This document shows positions 32,009 through 41,150 of a stretch of 64,000 nt of DNA, piece after piece. The position numbers and the translations under genes are program-made. Origin of the DNA: DASUPK01 sp963744105 (GTDB taxonomy: Bacteria; Actinomycetota; Thermoleophilia; Solirubrobacterales; 70-9). The stretch is taken from assembly GCA_963744105.1 (NCBI GenBank), contig CAVUSJ010000004.1:372001-436000 (forward strand), in the 5' to 3' direction. The number at the start of each line of letters is the position of its first letter. Positions within the stretch are counted from its first letter, which is position 1. The notes beneath the pieces are model-generated. The model worked only from the letters and a program-made list of their open reading frames with translations. It made no database searches and had not been told where the DNA came from.

Positions 32009-34225
32009 GTGAGCACCGCGGGGAGTGAGAGGAATCTGATGGCCAGCGCCGCGATCGCGGCCTCGCTTGCGATCGCCTTCCTGGTTCCCGCCTCCGCCTC
32101 GGCGGCGAACAATCTCGGCGTCCACGGCAGCGTCAACCAGGTCTACGTCACCGGCGCCCAGCCCGGGACGAGCCTGCGCCTGATCGACCGGAAGAAGAGG
32201 AAGGTCTCGACCAAGCCCGTCGGCTCGCTCGGCGGCGTCATCTTCCGCCGCGTCCCGGCCGGCAAGGGCTACCGGGTTCGCGCCGCCGACGGCTCTCTGT
32301 CGGCCCGCGTCGGCGTGATGCGCGACCGTGACGCTCCCAGGAACACGTCGATCTACAACCAGACCCTTCCGGCGGGCGGTTATGGGTACCTGACCACTCG
32401 CGACGGGACCAAGCTCGCGGTCGACGTGCGGCTGCCCGGTCCGGCCTCGGATGGCCCCTATCCGACCCTGGTCGAGTACGCCGGCTACGGCTACGCCAAT
32501 CCGGCGGGTGCCGAGAGCGGGATCAGCCAGATCCTCAACCTGCTCGGCTTCGCGGTGGTCGACGTGAACATGCGCGGCACGGGCTGCTCCGGCGGCGCCT
32601 TCGACTACTTCGAGAAGCTGCAGAGCCTGGACGGCTACGACGCGGTGGAGACAACCGCGCGCCAGCCGTGGGTCCTCGGCAGCCGCGTCGGCATGGCGGG
32701 GGTCTCCTACGGCGGAATCAGCCAGCTCTTCGTCGGGGCGACCAGGCCGCCGCATCTCGCTGCGATCACACCCCTCTCGGTGATCGACAACACCGCGACG
32801 ACCCTCTACCCCGGCGGCTTCCTCAACACGGGCTTCGCTCTGCAGTGGACCCAGGATCGGGTCGATGACTCGCAGCCGGCCACAGCCACCGAGGGACAGG
32901 GCTGGGCCTACAAGCGGATCCAGGAGGGCGATCAGATCTGCAAGGCCAACCAGACGCTGCACACTGCCGCGGCCGACCTGATCAGCAAGGTCCACCGCAA
33001 CCGCTTCTACCGGCCGAAGGTTGCGAACCCGCTCAATCCCTCGACCTTCGTCAACAGGATCAAGGTTCCGGTCTTCATGGCGTGTCAGTTCGAGGACGAG
33101 CAGACCGGCGGCCACTGCGCCAACCTCGCCGATCGCTTCACCAGCACGCGGCGCAAGTGGTTCACGTTCGAGAACGGCTTCCACATCGACTCGCTCGACC
33201 CCGAGACCTTCAACCGCTGGTTCGACTTCCTCGAGCTCTACGTCGCCGGGCGAAGACCCCAGCTCACTCCGACCCAGAGCGGCTTTGCGCCGGTCCTCTA
33301 CCAGTCGGCGATGGGCGTCCCCGGCGTCACGCTGCCTCATGACCCGATCCAGGACCAGCCGACCTACACCGCGGCGCTGGCGGCCTTCCAGGCCCAGCCG
33401 CAGGTCAAGGTCATGTTCGACAACGGCGCCGGCGGGTCGCCGGGTGCTCCCTATCCGGGCTTCGAGCGCGACTTCAGCCGCTTCCCGATCCCCGGGACCC
33501 GCGCCCGCTCGTGGTACTTCGGCCCGAACGGAACGCTGACCGGCAAGGCGCCGAAGAAGGGCGGCAGCCAGAGCTTCACCTGGGACAAGACCGCGCGGCC
33601 CGAGCACGACTTCGCCGGGACGAACACGGGCAGCGGCGATCTCTGGACCGCCAACCCGAGCTTCGACTGGCGCCAGCCGCCCGCCGGCACCGCCGCCTCC
33701 TACCTGACGCCGCCGCTCAGCCGGGACACCGCGATCGTCGGGGCGGGCGCCGTGCGGACGTGGATCAAGGCGTCGGTTCCCGATGTCGACCTCCAGGCCA
33801 CGATCTCTGAAGTCCGACCCGACGGCAAGGAGACCTACGTCCAGAGCGGCTACCTCCGCACCAGCCTCCGCGCGCTCGACAAGCGGAAGAGCTCCCCCCT
33901 CGAGCCCGTATTGAGTCTCCGGCGCGACACGGCCTCAAAGCTCCCCAAGGAGCTCTCGCCGGTGGCCATCCCCCTCTACTACGAGGGCCACATGTACCGG
34001 GCGGGCTCGCGGATCCGGGTGACGATCAGCTCGCCGAACGGCGACCAGCCGGTCTGGTCGTTCGCCGAGACGGTGCCGCAGGGCACGGCCCAGGTTCGCA
34101 TCGCCTCCAACCGCAAGCATCCGTCGCGGCTGACCCTGCCGCTGATTCCCGGCCTCACGGCGCCGACGCCGCTGCCGCCCTGCCCGGGCCTGCGTGGCGA
34201 GCCCTGCCGGAACTTCGGCGGCTAA
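32009..34225 (+). CDS. Secreted CocE/X-Pro dipeptidyl-peptidase-like hydrolase (S15)
   Basis: 738 residues, GTG start, signal peptide (IAASLAIAFLVPASASAAN). After about 100 residues of Ig-like sequence comes the alpha/beta-hydrolase core with VNMRGTGCSGG, the nucleophile GVSYGG, then FMACQFEDEQTGG (acid region) and ENGFHIDSL (His). The C-terminal jelly-roll of S15 proteins is seen around DTAIVGAGAVRTWIKASVPDVDLQATISEVRPDG. Secreted acyl-ester or peptide cleavage is likely. It ends CPGLRGEPCRNFGG, with two Cys. Confidence 0.85.
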   Translation: MSTAGSERNLMASAAIAASLAIAFLVPASASAANNLGVHGSVNQVYVTGAQPGTSLRLIDRKKRKVSTKPVGSLGGVIFRRVPAGKGYRVRAADGSLSARVGVMRDRDAPRNTSIYNQTLPAGGYGYLTTRDGTKLAVDVRLPGPASDGPYPTLVEYAGYGYANPAGAESGISQILNLLGFAVVDVNMRGTGCSGGAFDYFEKLQSLDGYDAVETTARQPWVLGSRVGMAGVSYGGISQLFVGATRPPHLAAITPLSVIDNTATTLYPGGFLNTGFALQWTQDRVDDSQPATATEGQGWAYKRIQEGDQICKANQTLHTAAADLISKVHRNRFYRPKVANPLNPSTFVNRIKVPVFMACQFEDEQTGGHCANLADRFTSTRRKWFTFENGFHIDSLDPETFNRWFDFLELYVAGRRPQLTPTQSGFAPVLYQSAMGVPGVTLPHDPIQDQPTYTAALAAFQAQPQVKVMFDNGAGGSPGAPYPGFERDFSRFPIPGTRARSWYFGPNGTLTGKAPKKGGSQSFTWDKTARPEHDFAGTNTGSGDLWTANPSFDWRQPPAGTAASYLTPPLSRDTAIVGAGAVRTWIKASVPDVDLQATISEVRPDGKETYVQSGYLRTSLRALDKRKSSPLEPVLSLRRDTASKLPKELSPVAIPLYYEGHMYRAGSRIRVTISSPNGDQPVWSFAETVPQGTAQVRIASNRKHPSRLTLPLIPGLTAPTPLPPCPGLRGEPCRNFGG

Positions 34226-34229
34226 CCGC

Positions 34230-34688
34230 CTAGGCGACCTTGAGGCCGGGGCCCGGGGTCGCTTCGGCGTCCCTCGCCCCGACCTCCTCGCCGCACTTCG
34301 AGCAGCGCAGCTCGAGCGTCGGCTCTCCGCCGCAGCCCTTGTGGCGGATCTCGACCGGTGGGCAGTCCCCCTCCATGTAGCGATCGCCCCAGTCGCGCAG
34401 CGCGATCAGGACGGGATAGAGGTCGAGGCCCATCTCGGTGAGGCGGTAGCGGTCCCGGGTGCGGACGTCGTCCTTGTAGGGCTCACGGCGGAGCACCCCG
34501 GCGTCGACGAGGCGGCCGAGCCGGTCCGATAGCAGGGAGCGCGAGATTCCCAGGGACTGCTGGAAGTCCTCGAAGCGCTTCATCCCGTTGAAGGCCTGGC
34601 GGAGGATCACGAGGGTCCACCGGTCCCCGAGCAGGGCGGCCGGCTTGGCGATCGAGAACTCGAGGTCGGCGATCTCCGCGGCGCGCAT
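34230..34688 (-). CDS. HxlR-family transcriptional regulator
   Basis: 152 residues. The winged-helix motif of the HxlR family is clear: LLGDRWTLVILRQAFNG, MKRFEDFQQSLGISRSLLSDRLGRLVDAGVLRR and YRLTEMGLDLYPVLIALRDWGDRY. The C-terminus has HKGCGG and LRCSKCGE, a possible zinc or redox-sensing site not present in most HxlR proteins. It is divergent from the tautomerase/alcohol-dehydrogenase operon, and a perfect palindrome lies in the shared 89-base gap, so it probably controls both. Confidence 0.9.
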   Translation of the reverse strand: MRAAEIADLEFSIAKPAALLGDRWTLVILRQAFNGMKRFEDFQQSLGISRSLLSDRLGRLVDAGVLRREPYKDDVRTRDRYRLTEMGLDLYPVLIALRDWGDRYMEGDCPPVEIRHKGCGGEPTLELRCSKCGEEVGARDAEATPGPGLKVA

Positions 34689-34711
34689 CGACGGCAGGAT
34701 ACCCGGACTGC

Positions 34712-34726
34712 GTTCGGAATCCGAAC
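34712..34726. promoter_or_regulatory. Candidate HxlR operator, perfect 15-bp palindrome
   Basis: GTTCGGA-A-TCCGAAC has perfect arms around one central base. It lies between the divergent HxlR and tautomerase genes, 52 bases before the tautomerase ATG and near a TATAGG-like -10. HxlR regulators commonly bind such dyads next to their own gene, so this is the likely operator. Confidence 0.65.
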
Positions 34727-34777
34727 CCTATAGGCTGCGTCCATCTTTCGAACCCAGGAGCTCCCGAGGAGGACGCG

Positions 34778-35269
34778 ATGCCGAAGCTCGACCTGACCAT
34801 TCCCGCCGACGCACTCTCCGACGAGGACCAGCAGCAGCTGGCGCGCGACCTCGGCGCGACCCTCCTCCACTGGGAGGGGGCACCGGACACCGAGTTCTTC
34901 CGCTCCATCACCTGGACCCACGTTCACGCGCTGCCGGCGGAGTCGATTCAGACTCCCGACGGCCAGGCCGAGCCCCACGCCGTCGTCGACATCACGATCC
35001 CGAGCGGCGCGCTCAGCGAGCGGCGCAAGGCCGGCCTCGTTGAGGACACGACGAAGCTGGTGCTCGAGGCGACGGGTTGGGGCCCGGAGGCGGGAGTCCG
35101 CGTCTGGACCCTGATCCACGAGGTGCCGGACGGGAACTGGGGCGCGGCCGGTCAGGTGGTGCGCTTCGAGCAGCTCCGCGAGGCCGCCAAGGCCGAGCGC
35201 GAGTCGGAGGGCTCGGGAAGGGACAAGGTCCCCGCCGCGGCGACCGGGAAGGAGGAGGTCCCGGCGTGA
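34778..35269 (+). CDS. Tautomerase-superfamily protein (4-oxalocrotonate tautomerase-like)
   Basis: 163 residues starting MPKLDLTIPAD, so cleavage of Met would leave the N-terminal Pro that acts as general base in this superfamily. A second unit HAVVDITIPSGALSERRKAGLVEDTTKLV repeats the strand-helix pattern, as expected for a fused two-unit member. The last 30 residues are a charged, Ala/Glu-rich tail. SD GAGGAGGACGCG is good. Its stop overlaps the GTG of the alcohol dehydrogenase gene, so the two form one unit under HxlR. Confidence 0.75.
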   Translation: MPKLDLTIPADALSDEDQQQLARDLGATLLHWEGAPDTEFFRSITWTHVHALPAESIQTPDGQAEPHAVVDITIPSGALSERRKAGLVEDTTKLVLEATGWGPEAGVRVWTLIHEVPDGNWGAAGQVVRFEQLREAAKAERESEGSGRDKVPAAATGKEEVPA

Positions 35270-36276
35270 GGCAGCTGCAGTTCGTCGAGAAGGGGAAGCT
35301 CGAGTGGCGCGACGCGCCGGACCCTGAGCTCGGCGGTGACGGCGAGGCGATCGTGCGCCCGGTGGCGCTCGCCACCTGTGACATCGACGTCGCCTTCGTC
35401 CAGGGTCGCTTCCCGGCGCAGTCGTTCTCGTTCGGCCACGAGTGCGTCGCCGAGGTGACCGACGTCGGCGACTCGGTCGAGTCGGTCAAGCCGGGCGACC
35501 TGGTCAGCGTCCCGTTCCAGATCTCCTGCGGGGAGTGCGCCGCCTGCCGCGCCGGTCGAACCGGCAACTGCGAGTCCGTGCCGCGCCTCTCCACCTACGG
35601 CCTGCCGATCGGGGAGGACTTCGGCGGCTTCGCCAGCGACTCGGTCAAGGTCCCCTATCCGGACGCGATGCTGGTCCCGATCCCGGAGGGGGTCAGCCCG
35701 ACCACGGTGGCGAGCCTCTCCGACAACATCCCGGACGCCTGGCGCTGCGTGGCCCCTCCGCTCGCCGAGCACCCGGGCGCGCCCGTGCTGATCGCGATGG
35801 GGGCGGGGTCGATCGCGCTGTACTCGGTGGCGATCGCGCTGGCCCTCGGCGCCGAGCGCGTCGACGTCGTGGGTGGCAGCGAGCGCGACCGCGAGATGGC
35901 GGCCAAGCTCGGCGCGAACGTGCTCGACGAGGAGTTTCCGACCAGGGTCGGCTTCTATCCGGTCACCGTCGACGCCAGCGCCGACCCGGCGGGCATCAAC
36001 TGCGTGCTCAAGTCGACCGACGCCGACGGCATCTGCACCAGCATCGGCATCTACCTCGAGCCCACGCCGCTGCCGCTCCTCGACATGTTCACCCAGGGGA
36101 TCACCTTCGTCACCGGGCGCCCGCACGTGCGGACCCTGATGCCTGAGGTGCTCGACCTGATCCGCGAGGGTAAGTTCGACCCGGATCCGATGACCGTCAA
36201 CAGGGTCGACTGGGACGACGCCCAAGAGGCACTCTCGGACCTGCGCGCGAAGACTGTGGTTTCCCGCGCGGCGTAG
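35266..36276 (+). CDS. Zinc-dependent alcohol dehydrogenase (MDR family)
   Basis: 336 residues, GTG start with GGAAGGAGGAGG upstream and a four-base overlap with the tautomerase stop. The structural-zinc lobe CGECAACRAGRTGNC and the catalytic-zinc FGHECVAEV are present, followed by a Rossmann segment VLIAMGAGSIALYSVAIALALGAERVDVVGGSERDREMA, where the acidic residue typical of NAD specificity is replaced by a Gly-rich turn, so NADP is possible. The C-terminal part is of normal length. Probable aldehyde or alcohol redox step linked to the tautomerase. Confidence 0.9.
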   Translation: MRQLQFVEKGKLEWRDAPDPELGGDGEAIVRPVALATCDIDVAFVQGRFPAQSFSFGHECVAEVTDVGDSVESVKPGDLVSVPFQISCGECAACRAGRTGNCESVPRLSTYGLPIGEDFGGFASDSVKVPYPDAMLVPIPEGVSPTTVASLSDNIPDAWRCVAPPLAEHPGAPVLIAMGAGSIALYSVAIALALGAERVDVVGGSERDREMAAKLGANVLDEEFPTRVGFYPVTVDASADPAGINCVLKSTDADGICTSIGIYLEPTPLPLLDMFTQGITFVTGRPHVRTLMPEVLDLIREGKFDPDPMTVNRVDWDDAQEALSDLRAKTVVSRAA

Positions 36277-36279
36277 GGG

Positions 36280-37482
36280 CTAGTGCGGCGCGCCGACGCC
36301 GCCGGTGTTGCCGCCGGCGCTGGTTGCCTGGGCCGGCCGCAGCGCGTTGATCTGCGGCTGCTGGAAGAGCAGCCGCATCGAGTCGTCTGAGGCGAAGAGG
36401 AAGAACGCGCCGACGCCCTGCTTGAGCGCCGGGGCGACGCACGCGGCGGCCTGCGCCGCTGAGGTGCTGAGGATCGCCTGGCTCGCTGAGGCCTCCGGGC
36501 TGTCCGTGAAGGAGATCTCCATGCCGAGATTGCTCATGTTCGGCTTCGCCTTCTTGTGGAGCGGCAGGCGGATGGTCTTCTTGACCTTCTTGTTCTTGCC
36601 CTTCACCCGCACCTTCTTGGTGATGAACTTGAAGTTGTATTGGAGGCGGAGCGACTTGGCCCGAGCGCCGAAGCCGGGACCAGCGCCGTCAGCGCAGGCG
36701 TCCTGGGTCTGCACCGTCTGAGGCCCCAGGTGGCGCGCTCCGAGGCGCGCGTTTTGCTTGTCGAGGTTCTGGGCGATCTGCCCGTAGTTCCAGCCGGCGG
36801 CGTCCTGCGGCACGAGCCCGGTCTTCTTGCCGGCGCCCGTCGGGTTCGCCGCCACCGTGGTGGTGAAGCCGAAGGTGAAGCCGCGCAGCTGCGGGAAGTT
36901 CTTCGCAAAGTTGTCGGTCCACGGAGGACGGCCGGGGGCTGTGGAGCGCCCGTCGTTCCAGTCGTCGCGCTCGTAGTCGCTGAGCAGCGCGTAGACGTTC
37001 GGGTCGTCGATCCCGGTGAAGGCATAGCCGGCGTCGGTGGAGTTGAAGCTCAGCCCGTTGAGGGCGACGATTCGGTTGCAGGGGAAGGCCGTGCGCAGGC
37101 CGGCGGCGAGGCCCGCCGCGACCGACGGGGTCATCGCCGGGAACTGGCCGCTGCCGGTGAAGCGCGTGTTGAGGACGAAGATGTCCTGCGGGCGGATCCG
37201 GTTGCCCATGCCGCCGTCGGGCTTCGTGTAGGTGTCGACGTTCCCCTGGGTGTTGATCCGGATCATCATCGTGAAGCGGGTGGGGCCGGAGCCCGTGGGG
37301 GCGAGGCCGAAGGGAAGCGGCGGGCAGCCGGCCGATGCCTTGGCGGCCACGGCGGAGTCGGGGGCCGCCGAGCGGCCGGCGATCAGCAGCGCCGCGAGCA
37401 GCGCGCCGGCCGCGATCAGGGCGATCGCGCTGCGGGTGCGCCGAGACGTGCTCCCATGCGGGTGTTGTGCGACTCCTGCCAT
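36280..37482 (-). CDS. Exported protein of unknown function (paralog of 30884-31888)
   Basis: 400 residues from ATG 37482 (MAGVAQHPHG), with signal-like helix ALIAAGALLAALLIAGRSAA. It shares RFTMMIRINT, DIFVLNTRF, FPCNRIVALNGLSFN, LLSDYERDDWNDG and GMEISFTDS with the 334-residue protein at 30884-31888. A Lys-rich loop (KKVRVKGKNKKVKKT) is inserted before the last block and is absent there. Function unknown; exported, perhaps carbohydrate-related, on the pattern of strands only. The N-terminal frame extends further to 37527, but ATG 37482 gives the cleaner signal peptide. Confidence 0.6.
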   Translation of the reverse strand: MAGVAQHPHGSTSRRTRSAIALIAAGALLAALLIAGRSAAPDSAVAAKASAGCPPLPFGLAPTGSGPTRFTMMIRINTQGNVDTYTKPDGGMGNRIRPQDIFVLNTRFTGSGQFPAMTPSVAAGLAAGLRTAFPCNRIVALNGLSFNSTDAGYAFTGIDDPNVYALLSDYERDDWNDGRSTAPGRPPWTDNFAKNFPQLRGFTFGFTTTVAANPTGAGKKTGLVPQDAAGWNYGQIAQNLDKQNARLGARHLGPQTVQTQDACADGAGPGFGARAKSLRLQYNFKFITKKVRVKGKNKKVKKTIRLPLHKKAKPNMSNLGMEISFTDSPEASASQAILSTSAAQAAACVAPALKQGVGAFFLFASDDSMRLLFQQPQINALRPAQATSAGGNTGGVGAPH

Positions 37483-37554
37483 TTGGGACGAGTGGCGCCA
37501 AGCTAGAGGCGCTCGACCCTTCAACACGCGAGGTCCGTTGCAGTCGCGGAGGGG

Positions 37555-38781
37555 TCAGGCCAGGCGGAGGTTCGCCAGCGCCCCGAAGCTCTCGATCGCC
37601 GCGACCAGGTCCGGCTCGGCGGTGTCCTCCTGGCGGGCGTGGCTGATGCCCCCGATCGAGGGCGAGAAGACCATCGCCGTCGGCACGTGCGGCGCCATCG
37701 AGGCGGCGTCGTGGAGCGCCCCGCTCGGCAGCTCGTACGCGGCCCCCGTCACCTCCTCGCACGCCTTTCGCGCGAGGGCGACCAGCTCCGGGTCGAAGGA
37801 GATGGGCTCGATCCGCCACACCGGCTCCTCTGTCACCTCACAGCCGCGCTCCGCGGCGCTCGAACGGATCGCCTCCCGCGCCGCCTCCAGCATGAGGGCC
37901 AGCGGCTCAGCATCGCTGTGACGCAGATCCACGAGCATCGAGACCTCGCCGGGCACCGCGGTCGGAATGCCGGGCTCGAACCTCATCGATCCGACCGTGC
38001 CGACGCCGCCCTCGGCGCGAGCGATCTCCTCGACCCGCAGGGAGGCCGCGGCGGCGACGAGGCCCGGGTCGCGCCGCGCGTCCATCGGAGTGGTGCCGGC
38101 GTGGGCGGCCTGGCCGGAGATCACGAAGCGGAGGCGCTCGACCCCGGCGCAGCCGCTGACCGCGGCCGCCCGGATGCCCTCGGCCTCCAGCACCGGGCCC
38201 TGCTCGATGTGAAGCTCGAGGTAGGAGGAGATCCGCTCGAGGCGGGAGCGGCATTCGAGAGCTCGGTCGAGGTCGACCCCGTTCTCCGCGAGCACTCCGG
38301 GGGCGCGGCGCCCGTCGGCGTCGCGGGCGTTCGCCAGTTCCGCGGGATCGAAGGTGCCCGCGGCGGCCGAGCTGCCGAACAGGCTGCGCCCGAAGCGGGC
38401 GCCCTCCTCGTCGGCCCAGTCGACCAGCGCGATCGTCCGGGGCGGCTTCTGATCGGCGGCCGCCCACGCGCGCAGGACGCCGAGCGCGCCCATCACCCCG
38501 AGGGCGCCGTCCAGCCAGCCGCCATCGGGGACGGAGTCCAGGTGCGATCCCACCGCCAGCGCCGGCTCGGACTCCCCGTCCAGGTAAGCCCAGGCGTTGC
38601 CCGCCTCGTCGACCTCGTAGGAGAGCCCGATCTCGCCGAGCAGCTCGGCGAGGAGCTCGCGCGCCCGGCGCCAGCCCTCGCCCCAGCAGAGCCGCTGCGC
38701 GCCGCTCTGATCGCCGGTGCGGCGCTGCAGCTCGCGCAGGTCGGCGATCACGCGCTCCGCGTCGATCGCCGGACCGCTCAA
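37555..38781 (-). CDS. M20-family amidohydrolase (allantoate/N-carbamoyl-amino-acid type)
   Basis: 408 residues, TTG start at 38781 overlapping the stop of the amidinohydrolase gene (TTGA). Metal ligands are in order: VGSHLDSV, DGALG, DEEGARFG, ELHIEQGPVLE and late SGALHDAASM. This is the M20 di-zinc fold of allantoate amidohydrolases and N-carbamoyl-L-amino-acid hydrolases, which release ammonia and carbon dioxide from ureido compounds. The length (about 410) is standard. It is last in a four-gene operon with an aldehyde dehydrogenase, decarboxylase and amidinohydrolase, so its substrate probably arises from arginine or a ureide. Confidence 0.8.
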   Translation of the reverse strand: MSGPAIDAERVIADLRELQRRTGDQSGAQRLCWGEGWRRARELLAELLGEIGLSYEVDEAGNAWAYLDGESEPALAVGSHLDSVPDGGWLDGALGVMGALGVLRAWAAADQKPPRTIALVDWADEEGARFGRSLFGSSAAAGTFDPAELANARDADGRRAPGVLAENGVDLDRALECRSRLERISSYLELHIEQGPVLEAEGIRAAAVSGCAGVERLRFVISGQAAHAGTTPMDARRDPGLVAAAASLRVEEIARAEGGVGTVGSMRFEPGIPTAVPGEVSMLVDLRHSDAEPLALMLEAAREAIRSSAAERGCEVTEEPVWRIEPISFDPELVALARKACEEVTGAAYELPSGALHDAASMAPHVPTAMVFSPSIGGISHARQEDTAEPDLVAAIESFGALANLRLA

Positions 38782-39653
38782 CCGACGCGCTCCCGTCGCA
38801 GCGCCTGACTCAGGCAGTGCGGCCCTCCGCCGCCCAGCGTGAACATCGAGAGGTCGACCTCGACCACCTCCAGGCCGCGGGCGCGCATTGCGGCGTTGAG
38901 CTCGGCCGCGCCCGCGCCCGAGATCACTCGCTCGCCGCCGAGCGAGATCGCGTTGACGCCGAGGGTGAAGGCCTGCTCCTCGGTGATCTCGATCAGGTCG
39001 AAGCCCTTGCCCCTCAGCCACTCCACCGCGGCGGCGGGCAGGACCTCGGTGCAGACCGCCGCGAGCTTCTCGGCCAGGATGGCGACGAGAACGTCGATGT
39101 GGACGTAGCGCTCCGGGATGGGTTGCACCCGTGCCTCCCAGCCGTCCTCGCGGAACCACTCAGCGAGCTGCCTCGCCGCGACCTCCTGCGTGCGGGTCTC
39201 GCCCGCGCCGATCAGGACGGTCCCCGGCTCGATGATCATCACGTCGCCGCCCTCCAGCGACCCCGCGGTGATCATCGCCCGGATCGGGATTCCCGCCTCC
39301 TGGTGGAAGCGGATGACCGGCGCGTACTCGCCGCGTCGCCACCACTGGGCCGGCTGGGTGACCACGGTCCCGTACGGCCCCATCGTGCTCGAGTCGCGGG
39401 TGAACACCTGGTAGGGCAGCGCCGGGTCGGCCTCGAGGAGATGGCAGCGCACGCCCGCGGCCTCGTAGGCGCTCACCAGCGCCGCGTGCTGGGAGGCCGC
39501 CACCTCGGGATCCAGGCGGTGGCCGGCGTCGAGCGTCGCCTGGGTGATTGCGCTGGTGACGCGCCAGCGGAAGTTGTCCGGCCGGCAGACGAGCACGTCA
39601 AGCAGGCGCCCGTGCTCGGAGTCGACCCCCCAGGCGGGCTCCGACCCATTCAC
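38778..39653 (-). CDS. Dimethylargininase/arginine-deiminase-like amidinohydrolase
   Basis: 291 residues. The guanidino-modifying fold is seen as FTRDSSTMGPYG, SLEGGDVMI (Glu), YVHIDVLVAI (His-x-Asp) and GGGGPHCLSQALRR with the catalytic Cys near the C-terminus. These four elements in this order define the amidinotransferase superfamily, in which dimethylargininase gives citrulline and dimethylamine. Specificity for dimethylarginine, arginine or agmatine cannot be fixed. Start and stop overlap the neighbouring genes by four bases each, so translation is coupled. Confidence 0.8.
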   Translation of the reverse strand: MNGSEPAWGVDSEHGRLLDVLVCRPDNFRWRVTSAITQATLDAGHRLDPEVAASQHAALVSAYEAAGVRCHLLEADPALPYQVFTRDSSTMGPYGTVVTQPAQWWRRGEYAPVIRFHQEAGIPIRAMITAGSLEGGDVMIIEPGTVLIGAGETRTQEVAARQLAEWFREDGWEARVQPIPERYVHIDVLVAILAEKLAAVCTEVLPAAAVEWLRGKGFDLIEITEEQAFTLGVNAISLGGERVISGAGAAELNAAMRARGLEVVEVDLSMFTLGGGGPHCLSQALRRERVG

Positions 39654-41143
39654 TCGATCACCACCCGGACGGTCTGCAGCGTCCGGTCACTCGCCCCGCG
39701 GACGAGGCCGCCGTGCGCGAGTGAGTCGGCGATGTAGGCGATCGTCGGCGCCGTCAGCCTCTCGCCCGGCAGGACGTTGGGCACGCCGGGCGGATAGGCC
39801 GCGAGGGATTCGGCCGCGATCCTGCCCTCGGCCCCGGCGAAGGGCACGACCTCCTGCGGCCCCAGGAAGGCGTCGCGAGGGGCGAGCTCCAGCGGGCCCC
39901 ACGGCGGCGGCTCCGCGAATGCTCGCCGCTGCTCGAGGTCCCCGGGGCCGATCTCGACGACGGCGTGCTCCAGCCCCGCGACGAGCCGGTCGGCCGGCGT
40001 GGACGCCGTCTCTCCGAGGCCGAAGACGGCGACGATCACGTTCTCGGAGAAGAGCTCGAGCACGACGTCGTCCTTGGCCCTCATCAGCTGGGCGATCCGG
40101 TGGCCCGTCGCGCCGGTCCTGCGTACGTCGACCGACAGGCGGAGCGGATCCCAGGCAGCCACGCTGGTGCGCCCGGCGAGCCGCTCGTCCAGCACGTCCA
40201 GCCCCGGGATCTCCCGGACACGCTGCCTGGTTCGCTCGAGGGTCCGGAGCGTCTCGTCGAGCAGCTCGTGTCCCTGGGTCGCCGCCAGGCGCCGGGCGGC
40301 GTCGAGCGAGGCTGTCAGAAGCGCGTTCGGGCTGGTCGATTCGACCAGCGTGACCGAGCGGTCGACGATGTCCTCGTCGACCCTCTCCCCGTCGCCGAGA
40401 TGGAGGATCGCCGACTGGGTCAGGCTGCCGACGATCTTGTGGGTGCTGGAGAGGACCATGTCGGCGCTGCCTCGAAGGGCGCCCGATGGCAGGCCCTCGT
40501 GGAAGTAGAGATGCGAACCCCAGGACTCGTCGACTACCAGGGGGATGTCGCGGGCGTGCGCGACCTCGGCGAGGTCCTTCACGCGGGCCACGGCTCCGAA
40601 GTAGGTCGGCGAGACGAGCAGGACGGCCTCGGCGTCCGGCTCGGCGTCCAGAGCGACGCTGAGGGCCTCCGGGGTGACGCAGTGGGCGATGCCGAGCTCC
40701 GGGTCGATCTCCGGCGCGACGAAGGTCGGCCGCAGCCCCGAGAGGACGAGCCCGTCGATGATCGAGGAGTGGACGTTGCGCTGGACGACGACCGGCCCGC
40801 GGTCGGGAGGCCCGGTGCGCAGCTTTCCCGTGGCGTGGGCGAGCGTCATGCAGATCGCGTGGTTGCCTCCCGAGGCGCCGTTCAGCAGGAACCAGCTGCG
40901 CTTCGCGCCCCAGGCGTCGGCGGCCAGCCGCTGGGCGCGCTGGAACGGCGTCGGCTCGGGGCCGACGTCGATCCCCTCGATCCCGGCGGGGACGTCGTGA
41001 AGGATCGCCGCCTCGCCCAGCGCCCTGATCAGGCCCTCGTCGGCGCCGGTGCCCTTGTGCCCGGGGATGTGGAAGCGGCCGGGGTTGCGCGCGACGTAGG
41101 AGACGACCGCGTCGAGATACGGGGCCTCGGTCTGGTCCCCCAT
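39650..41143 (-). CDS. Orn/Lys/Arg decarboxylase (PLP, fold type I)
   Basis: 497 residues. FHIPGHKGTGAD at the N-terminus, NGASGGNH, the VDESWGSHLYFH strand with the PLP-binding Asp, and SSTHKIVGSLTQ with the Schiff-base Lys are characteristic of the Orn/Lys/Arg decarboxylase major domain; the C-terminal EVVPFAGAEGRIAAESLAAYPPGVPNVLPGE is the family's late motif. Product would be agmatine, cadaverine or putrescine. It overlaps the amidinohydrolase gene by four bases and follows the aldehyde dehydrogenase by seven, consistent with amine formation and breakdown in one pathway. Confidence 0.85.
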   Translation of the reverse strand: MGDQTEAPYLDAVVSYVARNPGRFHIPGHKGTGADEGLIRALGEAAILHDVPAGIEGIDVGPEPTPFQRAQRLAADAWGAKRSWFLLNGASGGNHAICMTLAHATGKLRTGPPDRGPVVVQRNVHSSIIDGLVLSGLRPTFVAPEIDPELGIAHCVTPEALSVALDAEPDAEAVLLVSPTYFGAVARVKDLAEVAHARDIPLVVDESWGSHLYFHEGLPSGALRGSADMVLSSTHKIVGSLTQSAILHLGDGERVDEDIVDRSVTLVESTSPNALLTASLDAARRLAATQGHELLDETLRTLERTRQRVREIPGLDVLDERLAGRTSVAAWDPLRLSVDVRRTGATGHRIAQLMRAKDDVVLELFSENVIVAVFGLGETASTPADRLVAGLEHAVVEIGPGDLEQRRAFAEPPPWGPLELAPRDAFLGPQEVVPFAGAEGRIAAESLAAYPPGVPNVLPGERLTAPTIAYIADSLAHGGLVRGASDRTLQTVRVVIE

Positions 41144-41150
41144 CCGCGGA

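Noticed and set aside
37555..39159. Longer start for the M20 amidohydrolase at 39159
   Set aside because: The extra 126 residues are Arg/Gly-rich antisense-like sequence over the amidinohydrolase gene; TTG 38781 with TTGA overlap gives the usual family length.
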